Source: a virus
Reading direction: 5' to 3' (one strand)
Length of the DNA: 49,061 nt
IMG/VR virus record: IMGVR_UViG_3300022746_000029
Location: 1-49,061 of that record
Shown: one piece after another, positions 25,410-33,070 of the stretch
Numbering within the stretch: the stretch's first letter is position 1
Layout of the letters: the number at the start of each line of letters is the position of its first letter
Program-made: the position numbers and the translations under genes
The notes under the pieces: generated by a model
What the model was told of the DNA's origin: nothing
What the model saw: the letters and a program-made list of their open reading frames with translations, nothing else
Databases searched by the model: none

Positions 25410-26095
25410 TATGGTGCAACCCTTCGGTTCTTTACGAATGACGCATGAGTAGCTGGCATCCAGCCTGAGAAGATTGCTTCCATCTTTTCGGCAACCATCT
25501 CGATCTCGCGCTGCGGGAACGAAGGGAATGCACTGTTATCGTCCTTGGTGCGAAGGCTCAAGAAGTTCATCAGCGATCGTGCGTTCATTGTTACATACAT
25601 CGATGAATAGATATTAACTGGCAGCACAACACGAGCAACCTCACGTGCAATGCCAGCTGCTAACATACTCTCGTAGCGATTATATGCTTCCTTTGACGCG
25701 CTGATGATTGACTCAACAACTAGGTCGTGTTGCTCTTCTGTGCCCGGAATGAACTCATAAGCTCCCGGCTTGCCAATCTGAATCAGATTACGCTTACCGC
25801 CTGGAACGTAGAAAACAGGCTCTAGCTCCTTGTATCGGCCGCTCTCCTCATTATATGAGGCCATGCGGTGACGCATGAACTCGCGGAACACGAAGATTGG
25901 CGCTTCAATGCGGAACGTAAACACGGCGTGTTCAAATGGGCTGCCATGTCGGTCGCGCATTAGATAGTTAATGAGCCCAGCGTCACGATCTTTATTGTCA
26001 CTAGCACCAGTAGAAACTCGAGCCGCCTTGACGATGATATCGTCAGAAGCCATAGCATCAATAAGATCAACTGTAACATCGGTCCTGTACTTCAC
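25409..26095 (-). CDS. thyX: flavin-dependent thymidylate synthase
   Basis: A 228-aa enzyme that makes dTMP from dUMP using FAD and methylene-tetrahydrofolate. The ThyX signature RHRMASYNEESGRY is at residues 75-88, with SPFEHAVFTF before it and an active-site region LPVNIYSSMYVTMNARSLMNF after it. Length is normal. It works with the adjacent dUTPase, which supplies dUMP, and with NrdE/F. One-base overlaps with neighbours indicate an operon. Confidence 0.96.
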   Translation of the reverse strand: MKYRTDVTVDLIDAMASDDIIVKAARVSTGASDNKDRDAGLINYLMRDRHGSPFEHAVFTFRIEAPIFVFREFMRHRMASYNEESGRYKELEPVFYVPGGKRNLIQIGKPGAYEFIPGTEEQHDLVVESIISASKEAYNRYESMLAAGIAREVARVVLPVNIYSSMYVTMNARSLMNFLSLRTKDDNSAFPSFPQREIEMVAEKMEAIFSGWMPATHASFVKNRRVAP

Positions 26096-26511
26096 TATAC
26101 TCCCGTCGATCCAAAGCCGCCGCCTCCACGCTCAGTTGCATCTAGTGAATTAACCTCGTTGAATTCCGCAACAACGTGTCGTACAAATACCAGCTGAGCA
26201 ATACGGTCGCCCGGTTTAATCGGGAACCAGTCTTCGCTTGCATTGTGCAAGATAACGCCGATCTCTCCACGGTATCCAGAGTCGATGATTCCCGGTGCGT
26301 TAAGCACGAAGATACTATTCTTCAGCGATAGCCCTGATCGTGAACAGACCATACCGACCATGCTCTCTGGAATTGCAATTGACGTTCCAGTCTTTACAAG
26401 CCTTGTCTGTCCCGGAGTAAGCGTTAGCTCCTCGGTTGAGACCAGATCAGCCCCTGCGTCACCAATCTGTGCATATGCTGGCACATTCCCAATCACATTA
26501 ATCTTTGCCAT
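26095..26511 (-). CDS. dut: dUTPase (trimeric)
   Basis: A 138-aa enzyme that converts dUTP to dUMP and pyrophosphate. All five motifs are present in order: DAGADL, CSRSGLS, GIIDSGYRGEIGVIL, GDRIAQLV and the flexible glycine-rich RGGGGFGSTG at the C-terminus. Directly upstream of thyX in the same operon. SD is AGGAGGAAC. Confidence 0.96.
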   Translation of the reverse strand: MAKINVIGNVPAYAQIGDAGADLVSTEELTLTPGQTRLVKTGTSIAIPESMVGMVCSRSGLSLKNSIFVLNAPGIIDSGYRGEIGVILHNASEDWFPIKPGDRIAQLVFVRHVVAEFNEVNSLDATERGGGGFGSTGV

Positions 26512-26518
26512 GTTCCTC

Positions 26519-26902
26519 CTAATACTTCTTCTTGCCAGAACCAGTCATAACCCATAGGGTTACATCTGGAACCAGCTCTTTGATCTTCGCTAGAATAGCA
26601 CGATTGTTATCAGTGAAGTCAGTGATGTTATTACGCTTAATAACCCCAGCCTTCTTCTCTGCAACTTGAGCTTCTGATCCACTGACAAATACTACTCGCT
26701 GGCAGTTTGGAAAATTGTCATTAACCATTGCGCTAATGGCACTATGCACAGCTGGGATATCTGGCTGAGCAGTGATAATAATAAAGTTGCCAGTCGGTCG
26801 ATGAATGACCTTTGCTTCCTTAATGTTGGCTACCATTTGTGCAGTATTGTAGACTGAGTAATCGATCTTTACGAGTGTGTCAACTAGATCGTAGGCCTGC
26901 AT
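26519..26902 (-). CDS. HAD-like protein (phosphatase fold), uncertain
   Basis: A 127-aa protein. It starts AYDLVDTLVKID, which resembles HAD motif I (hhhDxDxT) but with Val at the second Asp position. FIIITAQP fits motif II, a Lys in AEKKAG may be motif III, and ITDFTDNN fits motif IV. The fold is therefore plausible, but the altered motif I raises doubt about hydrolase activity. In an operon with dut; it could act on nucleotides or nucleic-acid ends. Confidence 0.5.
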   Translation of the reverse strand: MQAYDLVDTLVKIDYSVYNTAQMVANIKEAKVIHRPTGNFIIITAQPDIPAVHSAISAMVNDNFPNCQRVVFVSGSEAQVAEKKAGVIKRNNITDFTDNNRAILAKIKELVPDVTLWVMTGSGKKKY

Positions 26903-27087
26903 TATTTAGCCTTCTTGTCGCCCGGCCAAGTGCCGCCCGGATCCATCTTCTGAGCAATTGAGATGGCAACCATCTGTGCAATCGCTGCCTGCTTGTTTGG
27001 GTGACAGCCATGAATCTTCTTATCCGAACTGATCACAGCCCAGCGGCCTTTGCAGTCTTTTTGTGTCTTGCTAATGTAATACGGCAT
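26902..27087 (-). CDS. small conserved-type phage protein
   Basis: A 61-aa basic protein: PYYISKTQKDCKGRWAVIS, then GCHPNKQAAIAQMVAIS, then DPGGTWPGDKK. This layout is common in actinophage small proteins whose 'H.tk..A..q..AI' segment is sometimes seen beside proteases or nucleotide genes. Function unknown. One-base overlaps with both neighbours. Confidence 0.75.
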   Translation of the reverse strand: MPYYISKTQKDCKGRWAVISSDKKIHGCHPNKQAAIAQMVAISIAQKMDPGGTWPGDKKAK

Positions 27088-27299
27088 TACTCCTCCTTCT
27101 TGTTTCTATCGGTCCGGTAGAAACCTGAACCCTTAAATGTCACTGCGCCAAAGTTATACTTGCGAGTCATTGCCTTTTTACAATCTTCACAAGCCGGTTC
27201 AGTAACTGTATCCTTAATGTTTGCGACGATTAACAGCTTGGTTTTGCAATCCTTACATTCATAATCATACGTCGGAATCTTCTTCACCACCGATCTCAT
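27087..27299 (-). CDS. FmdB-like zinc ribbon protein
   Basis: A 70-aa protein with PTYDYECKDC near the start and EPACEDCKKAM after it: two CxxC knuckles forming a zinc ribbon, like FmdB/regulatory ribbon proteins, then FGAVTFKGSGFYRTD, a standard FmdB ending. The start is uncertain: ATG 27299 has no good SD and GTG 27290 is possible; both lie inside the end of the upstream gene. Confidence 0.75.
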   Translation of the reverse strand: MRSVVKKIPTYDYECKDCKTKLLIVANIKDTVTEPACEDCKKAMTRKYNFGAVTFKGSGFYRTDRNKKEE

Positions 27300-27543
27300 C
27301 TGCTGGGAATTCGTAGTTATCGAATTCATCCAATGCTTTACATCTGATGCAGTCTACCACATTGCATGGATTATCGCAATGGATACAGGTATATTCATCT
27401 CGATCAATCTTCTTAAATGATGGAGCGTCACAGGCACACACTAGATGGACAATAACATTCGCGTCCATCTCTTCGCTGTACATATGCAACACATGCTCCT
27501 TATAACCCGCTGGAACAACAAGTGGAGGGAGCTCTTTTAACAA
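27265..27543 (-). CDS. cysteine-rich protein of unknown function
   Basis: A 92-aa protein when started at TTG 27543, which has GGAGG 5 bp upstream and follows the exonuclease stop; a longer form from GTG 27627 would overlap the exonuclease by 62 bp without an SD. It contains HLVCACDAPSF and YTCIHCDNPCNVVDCIRC, a cluster of about seven Cys that likely binds zinc, and an acidic C-terminus. No family recognised. Confidence 0.6.
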   Translation of the reverse strand: MLKELPPLVVPAGYKEHVLHMYSEEMDANVIVHLVCACDAPSFKKIDRDEYTCIHCDNPCNVVDCIRCKALDEFDNYEFPADEIGGEEDSDV

Positions 27544-27565
27544 GCCCACCTCCACATAATTGCGC

Positions 27566-28303
27566 TTAAACAGCCGAGCGAAGAGCGACGTTAGATACCG
27601 CAGTACCGCCACGCGTCCACTTCCCACAGTTCTTGCACTGGTAACGCTGGTATTTAGCTACGGTAGTATAGCTAAAGCCACGTCGCTCCATGTTAGTTGA
27701 TGCACAGTTGGGGCAGCCATCCAGAACATCGTCGTGCAGTGCTCGGTTCGGATGGTTCTTGATCCAAGGCAGTAGCTTATCATAAAGGTCGATCAGCAGG
27801 TCTACGTCATGAATCTGATACTTCTTCATTTCCGCCCACGCTTTGTTGTCTCCTGCCATGCAAGCGACCCATAGATCAAAACCCGAGTGCTTAACTTTAG
27901 AACCAACTCCAAGCTTTTGCGCCACATAATCGAGTTTGTTTGACGGGAACTTAAACTGTGAACGCACAACACGCATGAGATCAAGCTCTTTGTACGGTGA
28001 CGGTGGGGTGTAGCCGTTCTCAAGGAGCTCTCGCTTAATGTGCTTAGAGTCAAAGCTTTGGCTATTCCAGCCCACAAGTACATCAGCCTCATTAACAAGT
28101 TCCCAAAGCGTATCAAGCATCGCTTCTTTGCCGTCATGGTGTACAGACTTGAAGGTAACTTTCTTTTCACCATTCCACCTTGCTCCGAAGCAGATCACTT
28201 CGGTTGACTTTACCATTTGGTTGATAGATACATTCTGGTTGAACAATCCCCAAACATATGCCATGTTCGGGCTTGTCTCCAGATCCAAGAATAGAATCTT
28301 CAT
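27566..28303 (-). CDS. DEDD-type 3'-5' exonuclease with C-terminal zinc ribbon
   Basis: A 245-aa protein. ExoI is FLDLETSP (D7, E9), ExoII is LVGWNSQSFDSKHI, and ExoIII is YQIHDVDLLIDLY, the family of PolB-like and DnaQ-like proofreading exonucleases. Residues about 195-230 add a zinc ribbon (GCPNCAS..., YQCKNCGKW), unusual for a proofreading domain and suggestive of DNA binding. No polymerase domain is attached, and none is found elsewhere in the genome. Confidence 0.85.
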   Translation of the reverse strand: MKILFLDLETSPNMAYVWGLFNQNVSINQMVKSTEVICFGARWNGEKKVTFKSVHHDGKEAMLDTLWELVNEADVLVGWNSQSFDSKHIKRELLENGYTPPSPYKELDLMRVVRSQFKFPSNKLDYVAQKLGVGSKVKHSGFDLWVACMAGDNKAWAEMKKYQIHDVDLLIDLYDKLLPWIKNHPNRALHDDVLDGCPNCASTNMERRGFSYTTVAKYQRYQCKNCGKWTRGGTAVSNVALRSAV

Positions 28304-28304
28304 A

Positions 28305-28751
28305 TTACTCCTTCCACCCGGCTTCTAGCGTGGGCTTGTGCTTTTTGTTGCGGAGGTAGATAACACCATGACGAACAGCATCCATTGCATGTCCTCGGCT
28401 CGGTGTATATAGACCCATCTTCTTAAGGCGCTCATCGTCGCATAGAGGCTTCATTGACGGTTCCTGATAGATAATATCATCGGACTCGTGTAAGGCCTCT
28501 AGTGCCCCGATTATGTACGTTGGCGACAGGTCTACGCCGTAGACTCCTTCGCGGAGAGTGAATGACTCGCAGATGATCTCACTATAGAGCCAGTCTTGCA
28601 ACTGATCCCAGTGAAAATTTAGGAAGCCCTGCAGGCCGCCTTCGATCTGCTTGTGCCAAATAATACTTGGCGCAGTTTCTTCATCATACTCTAGAAGGGC
28701 AACACCAGTTGTGCCACCCGGATCGAGGCATAGCAGTCTAGACTTCCACAC
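28305..28751 (-). CDS. RuvC-like Holliday junction resolvase
   Basis: A 148-aa RNase H-fold nuclease. Catalytic acidic residues are recognisable: Asp in LLCLDPGGTTGVALLEY, Glu in IICESFTLR and Asp in HAMDAVRHGV. Such proteins resolve branched DNA before packaging. Starts GTG at 28751, overlapping the upstream 55-aa gene by 14 bp. Functions with the recombination genes at 31.8-33.8 kb. Confidence 0.85.
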   Translation of the reverse strand: MWKSRLLCLDPGGTTGVALLEYDEETAPSIIWHKQIEGGLQGFLNFHWDQLQDWLYSEIICESFTLREGVYGVDLSPTYIIGALEALHESDDIIYQEPSMKPLCDDERLKKMGLYTPSRGHAMDAVRHGVIYLRNKKHKPTLEAGWKE

Positions 28752-28905
28752 CGTAGGCCTCCTTCAGGATTCGTAGATACTGATAGCACTGCTTTGCCAG
28801 CTTGTCAGTAGCTCCAGACTCATAGCGATCGCAGTGGAATCGCAGAGCCTTTGTATCTTGCTTTACTTCCTCAAATTTGGCTTTGCGTGACATTAGATCA
28901 GCCAT
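28738..28905 (-). CDS. 55-aa helical protein
   Basis: A 55-aa protein (MADLMSRKAKFEEVKQDT..., then DKLAKQCYQYLRILKEAYGV), charged and probably helical. SD AAGGAGGA 4-5 bp before the ATG is strong. It overlaps the upstream HTH gene by 8 bp and the resolvase by 14 bp, so it belongs to the operon. Function unknown. Confidence 0.7.
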   Translation of the reverse strand: MADLMSRKAKFEEVKQDTKALRFHCDRYESGATDKLAKQCYQYLRILKEAYGVEV

Positions 28906-29302
28906 TGTCCTCCTTAAGTTTCTTGCTAATTGTGCTCTGGCTTACGCCAGTTAGCTTTGCAACCATGTGTTGTGATGTTCCGAGCTCTACCGCCTGTGAG
29001 ATCAGGTCAAAGTCTGACTCTGATTCTGCTCGGCGGTATAGCACAGAGCGTAGCAGCTCTAATGAGCCCGGGTTCAGGCTGCCACCAGACTTGTTGCTCT
29101 TGCCTGTTATGCGAGCAACTGACTGATGGCTTACCCGACCCGCTGTAATAGCTTGTATCTGGCGGTTGGAGAACACACCGAACACAGCTAGCCGCTTTAC
29201 ACCATCCTCGATATCCACGCGGGACAGCAGGTGGATGTTATCCCTCAGCCAGATAGCTTCATTCAGTGCTGATGCTACCTTCAATGCTTCGTTACGATCC
29301 AT
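28898..29302 (-). CDS. helix-turn-helix DNA-binding protein
   Basis: A 134-aa protein with two HTH-like stretches: VSHQSVARITGKS near the middle and TSQHMVAKLTGVSQSTISKKL at the C-terminus, the latter a good homeodomain-like HTH. It could be a transcription regulator of early genes; it is one candidate for the factor that reads the GATAAC repeats near 41-42.7 kb, but nothing in the sequence proves this. It overlaps the primase-helicase stop. Confidence 0.7.
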   Translation of the reverse strand: MDRNEALKVASALNEAIWLRDNIHLLSRVDIEDGVKRLAVFGVFSNRQIQAITAGRVSHQSVARITGKSNKSGGSLNPGSLELLRSVLYRRAESESDFDLISQAVELGTSQHMVAKLTGVSQSTISKKLKEDNG

Positions 29303-31497
29303 TATCCAATCACCTCCAAATACGTTTTCTGGTTTTCTATTACTTGCTGCACACGCGCCTGCGATTGCAGGGCCTGTACCATTTCGTCGAATTCGCGCTT
29401 GCGCTTGTTGTTAAACTTGCGATACGCTTCTTCATAACGAATTCGCCCACCCTTATCCATGACTAACGCTTCAAGTTTGTCGACGTCGCGCTGCCATTCA
29501 GAGTTTGAGATCGCACTAGCCATCTCAGTTAGGTTGGCAAACCAGTCTTCAGAATAGTAAATAGCAATAAGCATATGCTTAAGTCTTACTTCATCTGACT
29601 GGTCATACATAGCCAATAGGATTGCACACTTCCAAACAGATAGCGCTAGTCGCTGTCGGCTAGGTTCGATCGATTCGTATTCTGGGTGGGACTCGGCAAA
29701 GTTTCCCATCTCCCATTTGAATCGGTTGAACCGCTCCAGTGCCGAGTGATCCAATCGGATCGGTCGCGGCATTGGCGAGCCCTTCTTCTGCCAGTAGGTA
29801 ACTGCGCTATAAAGTGACTTAACCAAAGAGTCTAGCTTACCATCTTTAATGATCGCTTCATGCTCTTCGGCCTGTTGGATATCCTCCATCTCACGAGTAC
29901 GGTCTGGCGTCTTGGCTGTAACATAAATGAAACGCGCCAAGAAGCCAGACTTAAAGTACTCAGTAGTGAGAACATCAGCTGTCTTCGATCCGATACCCAT
30001 AAGATACATTACGAAGTTTGTGGTTGCTCGCTCAGTCTGGGATTTGCCCTTGCCTGATCGGATTACAACCGGAACATGGCCGTCATACAATTCAGTGAAT
30101 CGCTCGGCTGCTGAGGCCATGTAGGTTTTGTTCATGAAGTCTTTGAACATACCTTGGACTTCATCTCTGTGCAATAGGGAAGTCTTTCCGTCTCGCTCAG
30201 AAAGGATAGACGTAACACCTTCCGGCGTTGCATCCGAACCAATGTCGATCTGGTAGCCAGAGAACTTTTCATACTCGCGAATCAGTCGCAACATAAGGTT
30301 ACGGCTAGTTGACTTACGAGTAAGAGTTGTTTCACCTAGCACCATAAACCACAGGTTCAGGCCCATACGTCCGTACTTTGGCACAGCATAACCAATGTCG
30401 GAGAATACGCACGATAGCGCAGTAAATGCACTAGCGATCTGATAACTGATCGCACCGTCCGTCTTCGATGTGGCCCATCCTAGATATTCATCCACGAACG
30501 TTGGCGTCTCCATGACCAAAGAACGCTCGTCGTCGCTTAGGAATACAGCTCGTTCGGGCTCCTGCGAGATCACAATGGTGTCGAGTGGCTCGATACGCAC
30601 TGGCTCAAGCATTCCGCCCTCTGCAACGAACGACTGGTGCGCTCGCTGCACTTCACGCCATAGATCGCCATCTGCATCCATGCGCTTTGATCGTAGTGGT
30701 GAGTGATACTTGTTGCACTTCGCACCGCGACATACAACGAATACCTCTCGCTCACTTAGGCCTTGGCGATACAAGGCGATCTCTAGCTTCCACAGAAGTT
30801 TGGACCAGTCTGCATTCGGAGAAGGCTCGTTGATATATAAGCCAAGCACTTCTGGATTACTCTGGACCTTATTCAGTGTAGTCATGAGGTCTGGGAATTC
30901 TGGTGGGAGTTCTGAGATTGTCAGTTCCCGAATTGGTTCAACTTCAACATCACCATAGTGCAGCTCGATATCATCAAGCGTGTATAGTGATCCGTTGCTA
31001 ACGGCCGTAACGCTAAATGGTTCGCGCTTTAGGTTCATTGAGTTTGGCACACGGAGAAGCTTAGTGGTATTCCAGCCCGACTTGTCACAGCCTTGGTGTG
31101 CGTGAGCGTGTGCGATCTTCTTGGATAGAAGTGCAGCTACCTGTGGATCTGTCTCTTCAGTCAGCATCCAGTAGGTATGCCAGCGATCTGGCGAGGTCTG
31201 CACGACGATCGAAGGCTCGATCAAGAAGTTGTCTGGCTCACAAGTGTCTGCATCGGAATAGATAACTGATACAGTCTTAGCATTTTCTTTAATACGACGT
31301 GGCGAGTTGAAAAGAATTGGTGAGAAGTAAACATCTTCGCGAGTGTGTAGATTGCAGTATGCGATCATCTCGTCTTTGCGCTCTGGATACTCGTAGAACC
31401 GCTGCTCGGTTAGTTCGCCAGTAGCACCTTTGGTTACGATAGTCGCTAGTCCACGGCCATCGCCAAATACTGCAGAAAAAAAATCCGCTGTCTTCAT
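29302..31497 (-). CDS. primase-helicase (AEP-type N-terminus, DUF3987-like C-terminus)
   Basis: A 731-aa replication protein. Residues about 60-200 hold an archaeo-eukaryotic primase-like core: VIYSDADT (hDhD metal motif), SPDRWHTYWML (sxH) and DKSGWNTTKLLRVPNS. Residues about 330-700 form a DUF3987-like ATPase, with GETTLTRKST in place of a P-loop, then SLLHRDEVQGMF (Walker B-like) and YLMGIGSKTADVL. It probably primes and unwinds phage DNA for host polymerase. SD AAAGGAGGA is excellent. Downstream are HTH and resolvase genes. Confidence 0.85.
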   Translation of the reverse strand: MKTADFFSAVFGDGRGLATIVTKGATGELTEQRFYEYPERKDEMIAYCNLHTREDVYFSPILFNSPRRIKENAKTVSVIYSDADTCEPDNFLIEPSIVVQTSPDRWHTYWMLTEETDPQVAALLSKKIAHAHAHQGCDKSGWNTTKLLRVPNSMNLKREPFSVTAVSNGSLYTLDDIELHYGDVEVEPIRELTISELPPEFPDLMTTLNKVQSNPEVLGLYINEPSPNADWSKLLWKLEIALYRQGLSEREVFVVCRGAKCNKYHSPLRSKRMDADGDLWREVQRAHQSFVAEGGMLEPVRIEPLDTIVISQEPERAVFLSDDERSLVMETPTFVDEYLGWATSKTDGAISYQIASAFTALSCVFSDIGYAVPKYGRMGLNLWFMVLGETTLTRKSTSRNLMLRLIREYEKFSGYQIDIGSDATPEGVTSILSERDGKTSLLHRDEVQGMFKDFMNKTYMASAAERFTELYDGHVPVVIRSGKGKSQTERATTNFVMYLMGIGSKTADVLTTEYFKSGFLARFIYVTAKTPDRTREMEDIQQAEEHEAIIKDGKLDSLVKSLYSAVTYWQKKGSPMPRPIRLDHSALERFNRFKWEMGNFAESHPEYESIEPSRQRLALSVWKCAILLAMYDQSDEVRLKHMLIAIYYSEDWFANLTEMASAISNSEWQRDVDKLEALVMDKGGRIRYEEAYRKFNNKRKREFDEMVQALQSQARVQQVIENQKTYLEVIG

Positions 31498-31525
31498 GTA
31501 TCCTCCTTTATGTATGGTTCTCCCG

Positions 31526-31597
31526 CTGCCCCTGCTGGACTCGAACCAACAACCTTGAAGTTAACAGCTTCCTGCTCTGCCATTGAGCTAAGGGGCA
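31526..31597 (-). tRNA. tRNA-Asn (anticodon GTT)
   Basis: A 72-nt cloverleaf on the minus strand: acceptor TGCCCCT/AGGGGCA, U8-A9, D arm GCTC...GAGC, anticodon loop CTGTTAA with GTT at 34-36, and T arm GTTGG-TTCGAGT-CCAGC. The anticodon stem has one mismatch at its base. CCA is not encoded. Asn codon AAC is very frequent in the structural genes, which may explain carriage. Confidence 0.9.
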
Positions 31598-31669
31598 AAA
31601 TATCCTGCAGCTGCCTTGGCCACACTACAGGACCCACATGTCGGCCACTTACGGAGAACATGCAGTTTG

Positions 31670-31753
31670 TGCCCGGAGCAAGAATCGAACTTGCATCAGC
31701 TAACAGAAAGGAGAAAGAAAGGAAGACACCAAAGCTTTAACACCAGTCCGGGC
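31670..31753 (-). tRNA. degenerate or unusual tRNA-like element
   Basis: On the minus strand a perfect 7-bp acceptor (GCCCGGA with TCCGGGC, followed by A) and a perfect T arm (GCAAG-TTCGATT-CTTGC) are spaced as in an 84-nt tRNA. The middle lacks a D arm and an anticodon stem; instead it contains a pyrimidine run of about 20 nt. U8 is replaced by C. It may be a decayed tRNA, a tRNA split by an insertion, or a tRNA mimic. No anticodon can be assigned. Confidence 0.5.
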
Positions 31754-31795
31754 GTTGGGTCAGTTTTAAATCATGACCTAGGATTTTGTTTTCGA

Positions 31796-32263
31796 CTAGA
31801 AGACGTCGCCTACTGGCTTTGCGCCCAAAGCAGCAGCGAGGGTTGCTGCGCCGTCTGGCTTGTCGAAGCCGCCGATCTCGTTTCGAGGCTGTCCGTTCTG
31901 ATCAGTGCCGATCTTGACAGTGACACCGATTGGCTTACCGAGCAACTCGGTGGTCTCTGGAACGGTGAACTTGCCCGACTTCATGTCGTAGCCAAGCGCC
32001 GAGAAGAACGCCTTGGTCTTCCAGAAGTCACCAGCAGCGTAGAGCGAGACGTAACCAAATACGCGACGGTTCTCAACGCCCTGACCACCGAGACGGAACT
32101 GGATGTTGAAGCGCGGCTTACCCTCGTTTGGGCCCGACTTGACCTGCTCCGACTTGACGTCGAAGATCGTGGCGTTGTACGAACCTGCTGGAACTGGCTC
32201 ATAGCTCGATGAATTGGCAGCTGCTAGAGCTTCCTCGGTGATGTCGAATGAAATGTTAGTCAT
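31796..32263 (-). CDS. single-strand DNA-binding-like protein (DUF669 type)
   Basis: A 155-aa protein: SYEPVPAGSYNATIFDVKSE, then GKPRFNIQFRLGG, then RRVFGYVSL and LLGKPIGVTVKIGTDQNG. This is the pattern of DUF669-like phage SSBs with an OB fold that coat ssDNA during replication and annealing. Adjacent to the Sak4-like ATPase and overlapping it by one base, as in known phage recombination cassettes. SD GGAGGAAACAACTA. Confidence 0.8.
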   Translation of the reverse strand: MTNISFDITEEALAAANSSSYEPVPAGSYNATIFDVKSEQVKSGPNEGKPRFNIQFRLGGQGVENRRVFGYVSLYAAGDFWKTKAFFSALGYDMKSGKFTVPETTELLGKPIGVTVKIGTDQNGQPRNEIGGFDKPDGAATLAAALGAKPVGDVF

Positions 32264-32994
32264 TAGTTGTTTCCTCCTTCGTTAATGAGATCAAAGATCT
32301 TCTTCATGGTTGGTGCGTAAATCTTCGGTGGCAAACCGAAGCGGTTCTTAGTTACGAGTCGATCCGAGTTTCCGGTGACGAGGACACGCTGTGGCCCCTC
32401 ATCGCCCATCTCGAACGTCATGTAGCCAACGATATCAGGGATGCCCGGAAGTGTTCCCTTGAATGAGCCCGGAAGCATTGCAGTAGTCTTCACTGCTCCC
32501 GTTGATTCGTCCTTGTCGTCAAGTGCGTGTGCAATAATGATCGATGTGAACGAAGCAGTATGAAGATCACGGAAGACTTGGTTAGCCCAGTTCTTCAGGT
32601 CACCCCAGCGGCCGAACTTGTTGTTCTTGTTCTCAGGCTTCTCGCCAAAGAACTTCTCAGCTCGGTCCATGACAACCCCAATGGTGTCGATGATCACTGC
32701 GTTGTAGTAGTCAGGGTTTGCAAGAAGCTCCTCGATAACCTTGACGAAGCCCTCGTGAGTCTTCACGCTGATAACGTCTACGTTCTTCCAGTCTCGAGCG
32801 ATAGCTGATGCGCCACCCTCAACGTCGATCAAAAGAACCTTGTCATAACCCTCGACCTCTGAGATCGAAGCGGCCAGCCAAGTCTTGCCCTTACCCGGAT
32901 CTGCGAATAGCAAGATCGAGTTTGGCTTATTAAGCTGTTCTGCCTTGTGGATGAGCTTCTGGAATGAGAAGCCCGGAAAGTCGGTTGCCGACAT
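32263..32994 (-). CDS. Sak4-like RecA-family ATPase
   Basis: A 243-aa protein of the Sak4/RecA family that loads or anneals ssDNA with the adjacent SSB. Walker A is ADPGKGKTW (about 31-39), Walker B-like is AVIIDTIGVV, and SIIIAHALDDKDEST follows. ATG 32994 is chosen over the in-frame ATG 33042 because GAGGAGG lies 5 bp upstream and the longer form would include the promoter's -10. Confidence 0.85.
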   Translation of the reverse strand: MSATDFPGFSFQKLIHKAEQLNKPNSILLFADPGKGKTWLAASISEVEGYDKVLLIDVEGGASAIARDWKNVDVISVKTHEGFVKVIEELLANPDYYNAVIIDTIGVVMDRAEKFFGEKPENKNNKFGRWGDLKNWANQVFRDLHTASFTSIIIAHALDDKDESTGAVKTTAMLPGSFKGTLPGIPDIVGYMTFEMGDEGPQRVLVTGNSDRLVTKNRFGLPPKIYAPTMKKIFDLINEGGNN

Positions 32995-33022
32995 TAATTC
33001 CTCCTCTGTTTGTGTGTAATAC

Positions 33023-33052
33023 ATTATACCACATTTAACCAATTGTAGTCAA
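33023..33052 (-). promoter_or_regulatory. strong promoter for the SSB-Sak4 operon
   Basis: On the minus strand TTGACT (33047-33052) is separated by 18 bp from a perfect TATAAT (33023-33028) that also has TGG upstream (extended -10). Expected start near 33016, 20 bp before the Sak4 ATG. Confidence 0.85.
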
Positions 33053-33070
33053 ATATGTTACTGCGTGTCG

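Larger units (their letters stand above)
31498..31795. other. intergenic region holding tRNA genes
   Basis: No protein gene. Besides the two tRNA elements it holds a 7-bp hairpin at about 31604-31633 (TCCTGCA with a near-complementary TACAGGA) between them. No clear promoter is seen, so the RNAs are probably cut from the leftward message that starts near 33016. Confidence 0.7.

Noticed and set aside
31616-32212. Rightward frames over the tRNA region and SSB gene
   Set aside because: They are antisense to the tRNA-Asn, tRNA-like element and SSB; no SD.
32995-33042. Longer start for the Sak4-like ATPase at 33042
   Set aside because: It would place the consensus TATAAT promoter inside the coding region; ATG 32994 has a far better SD.
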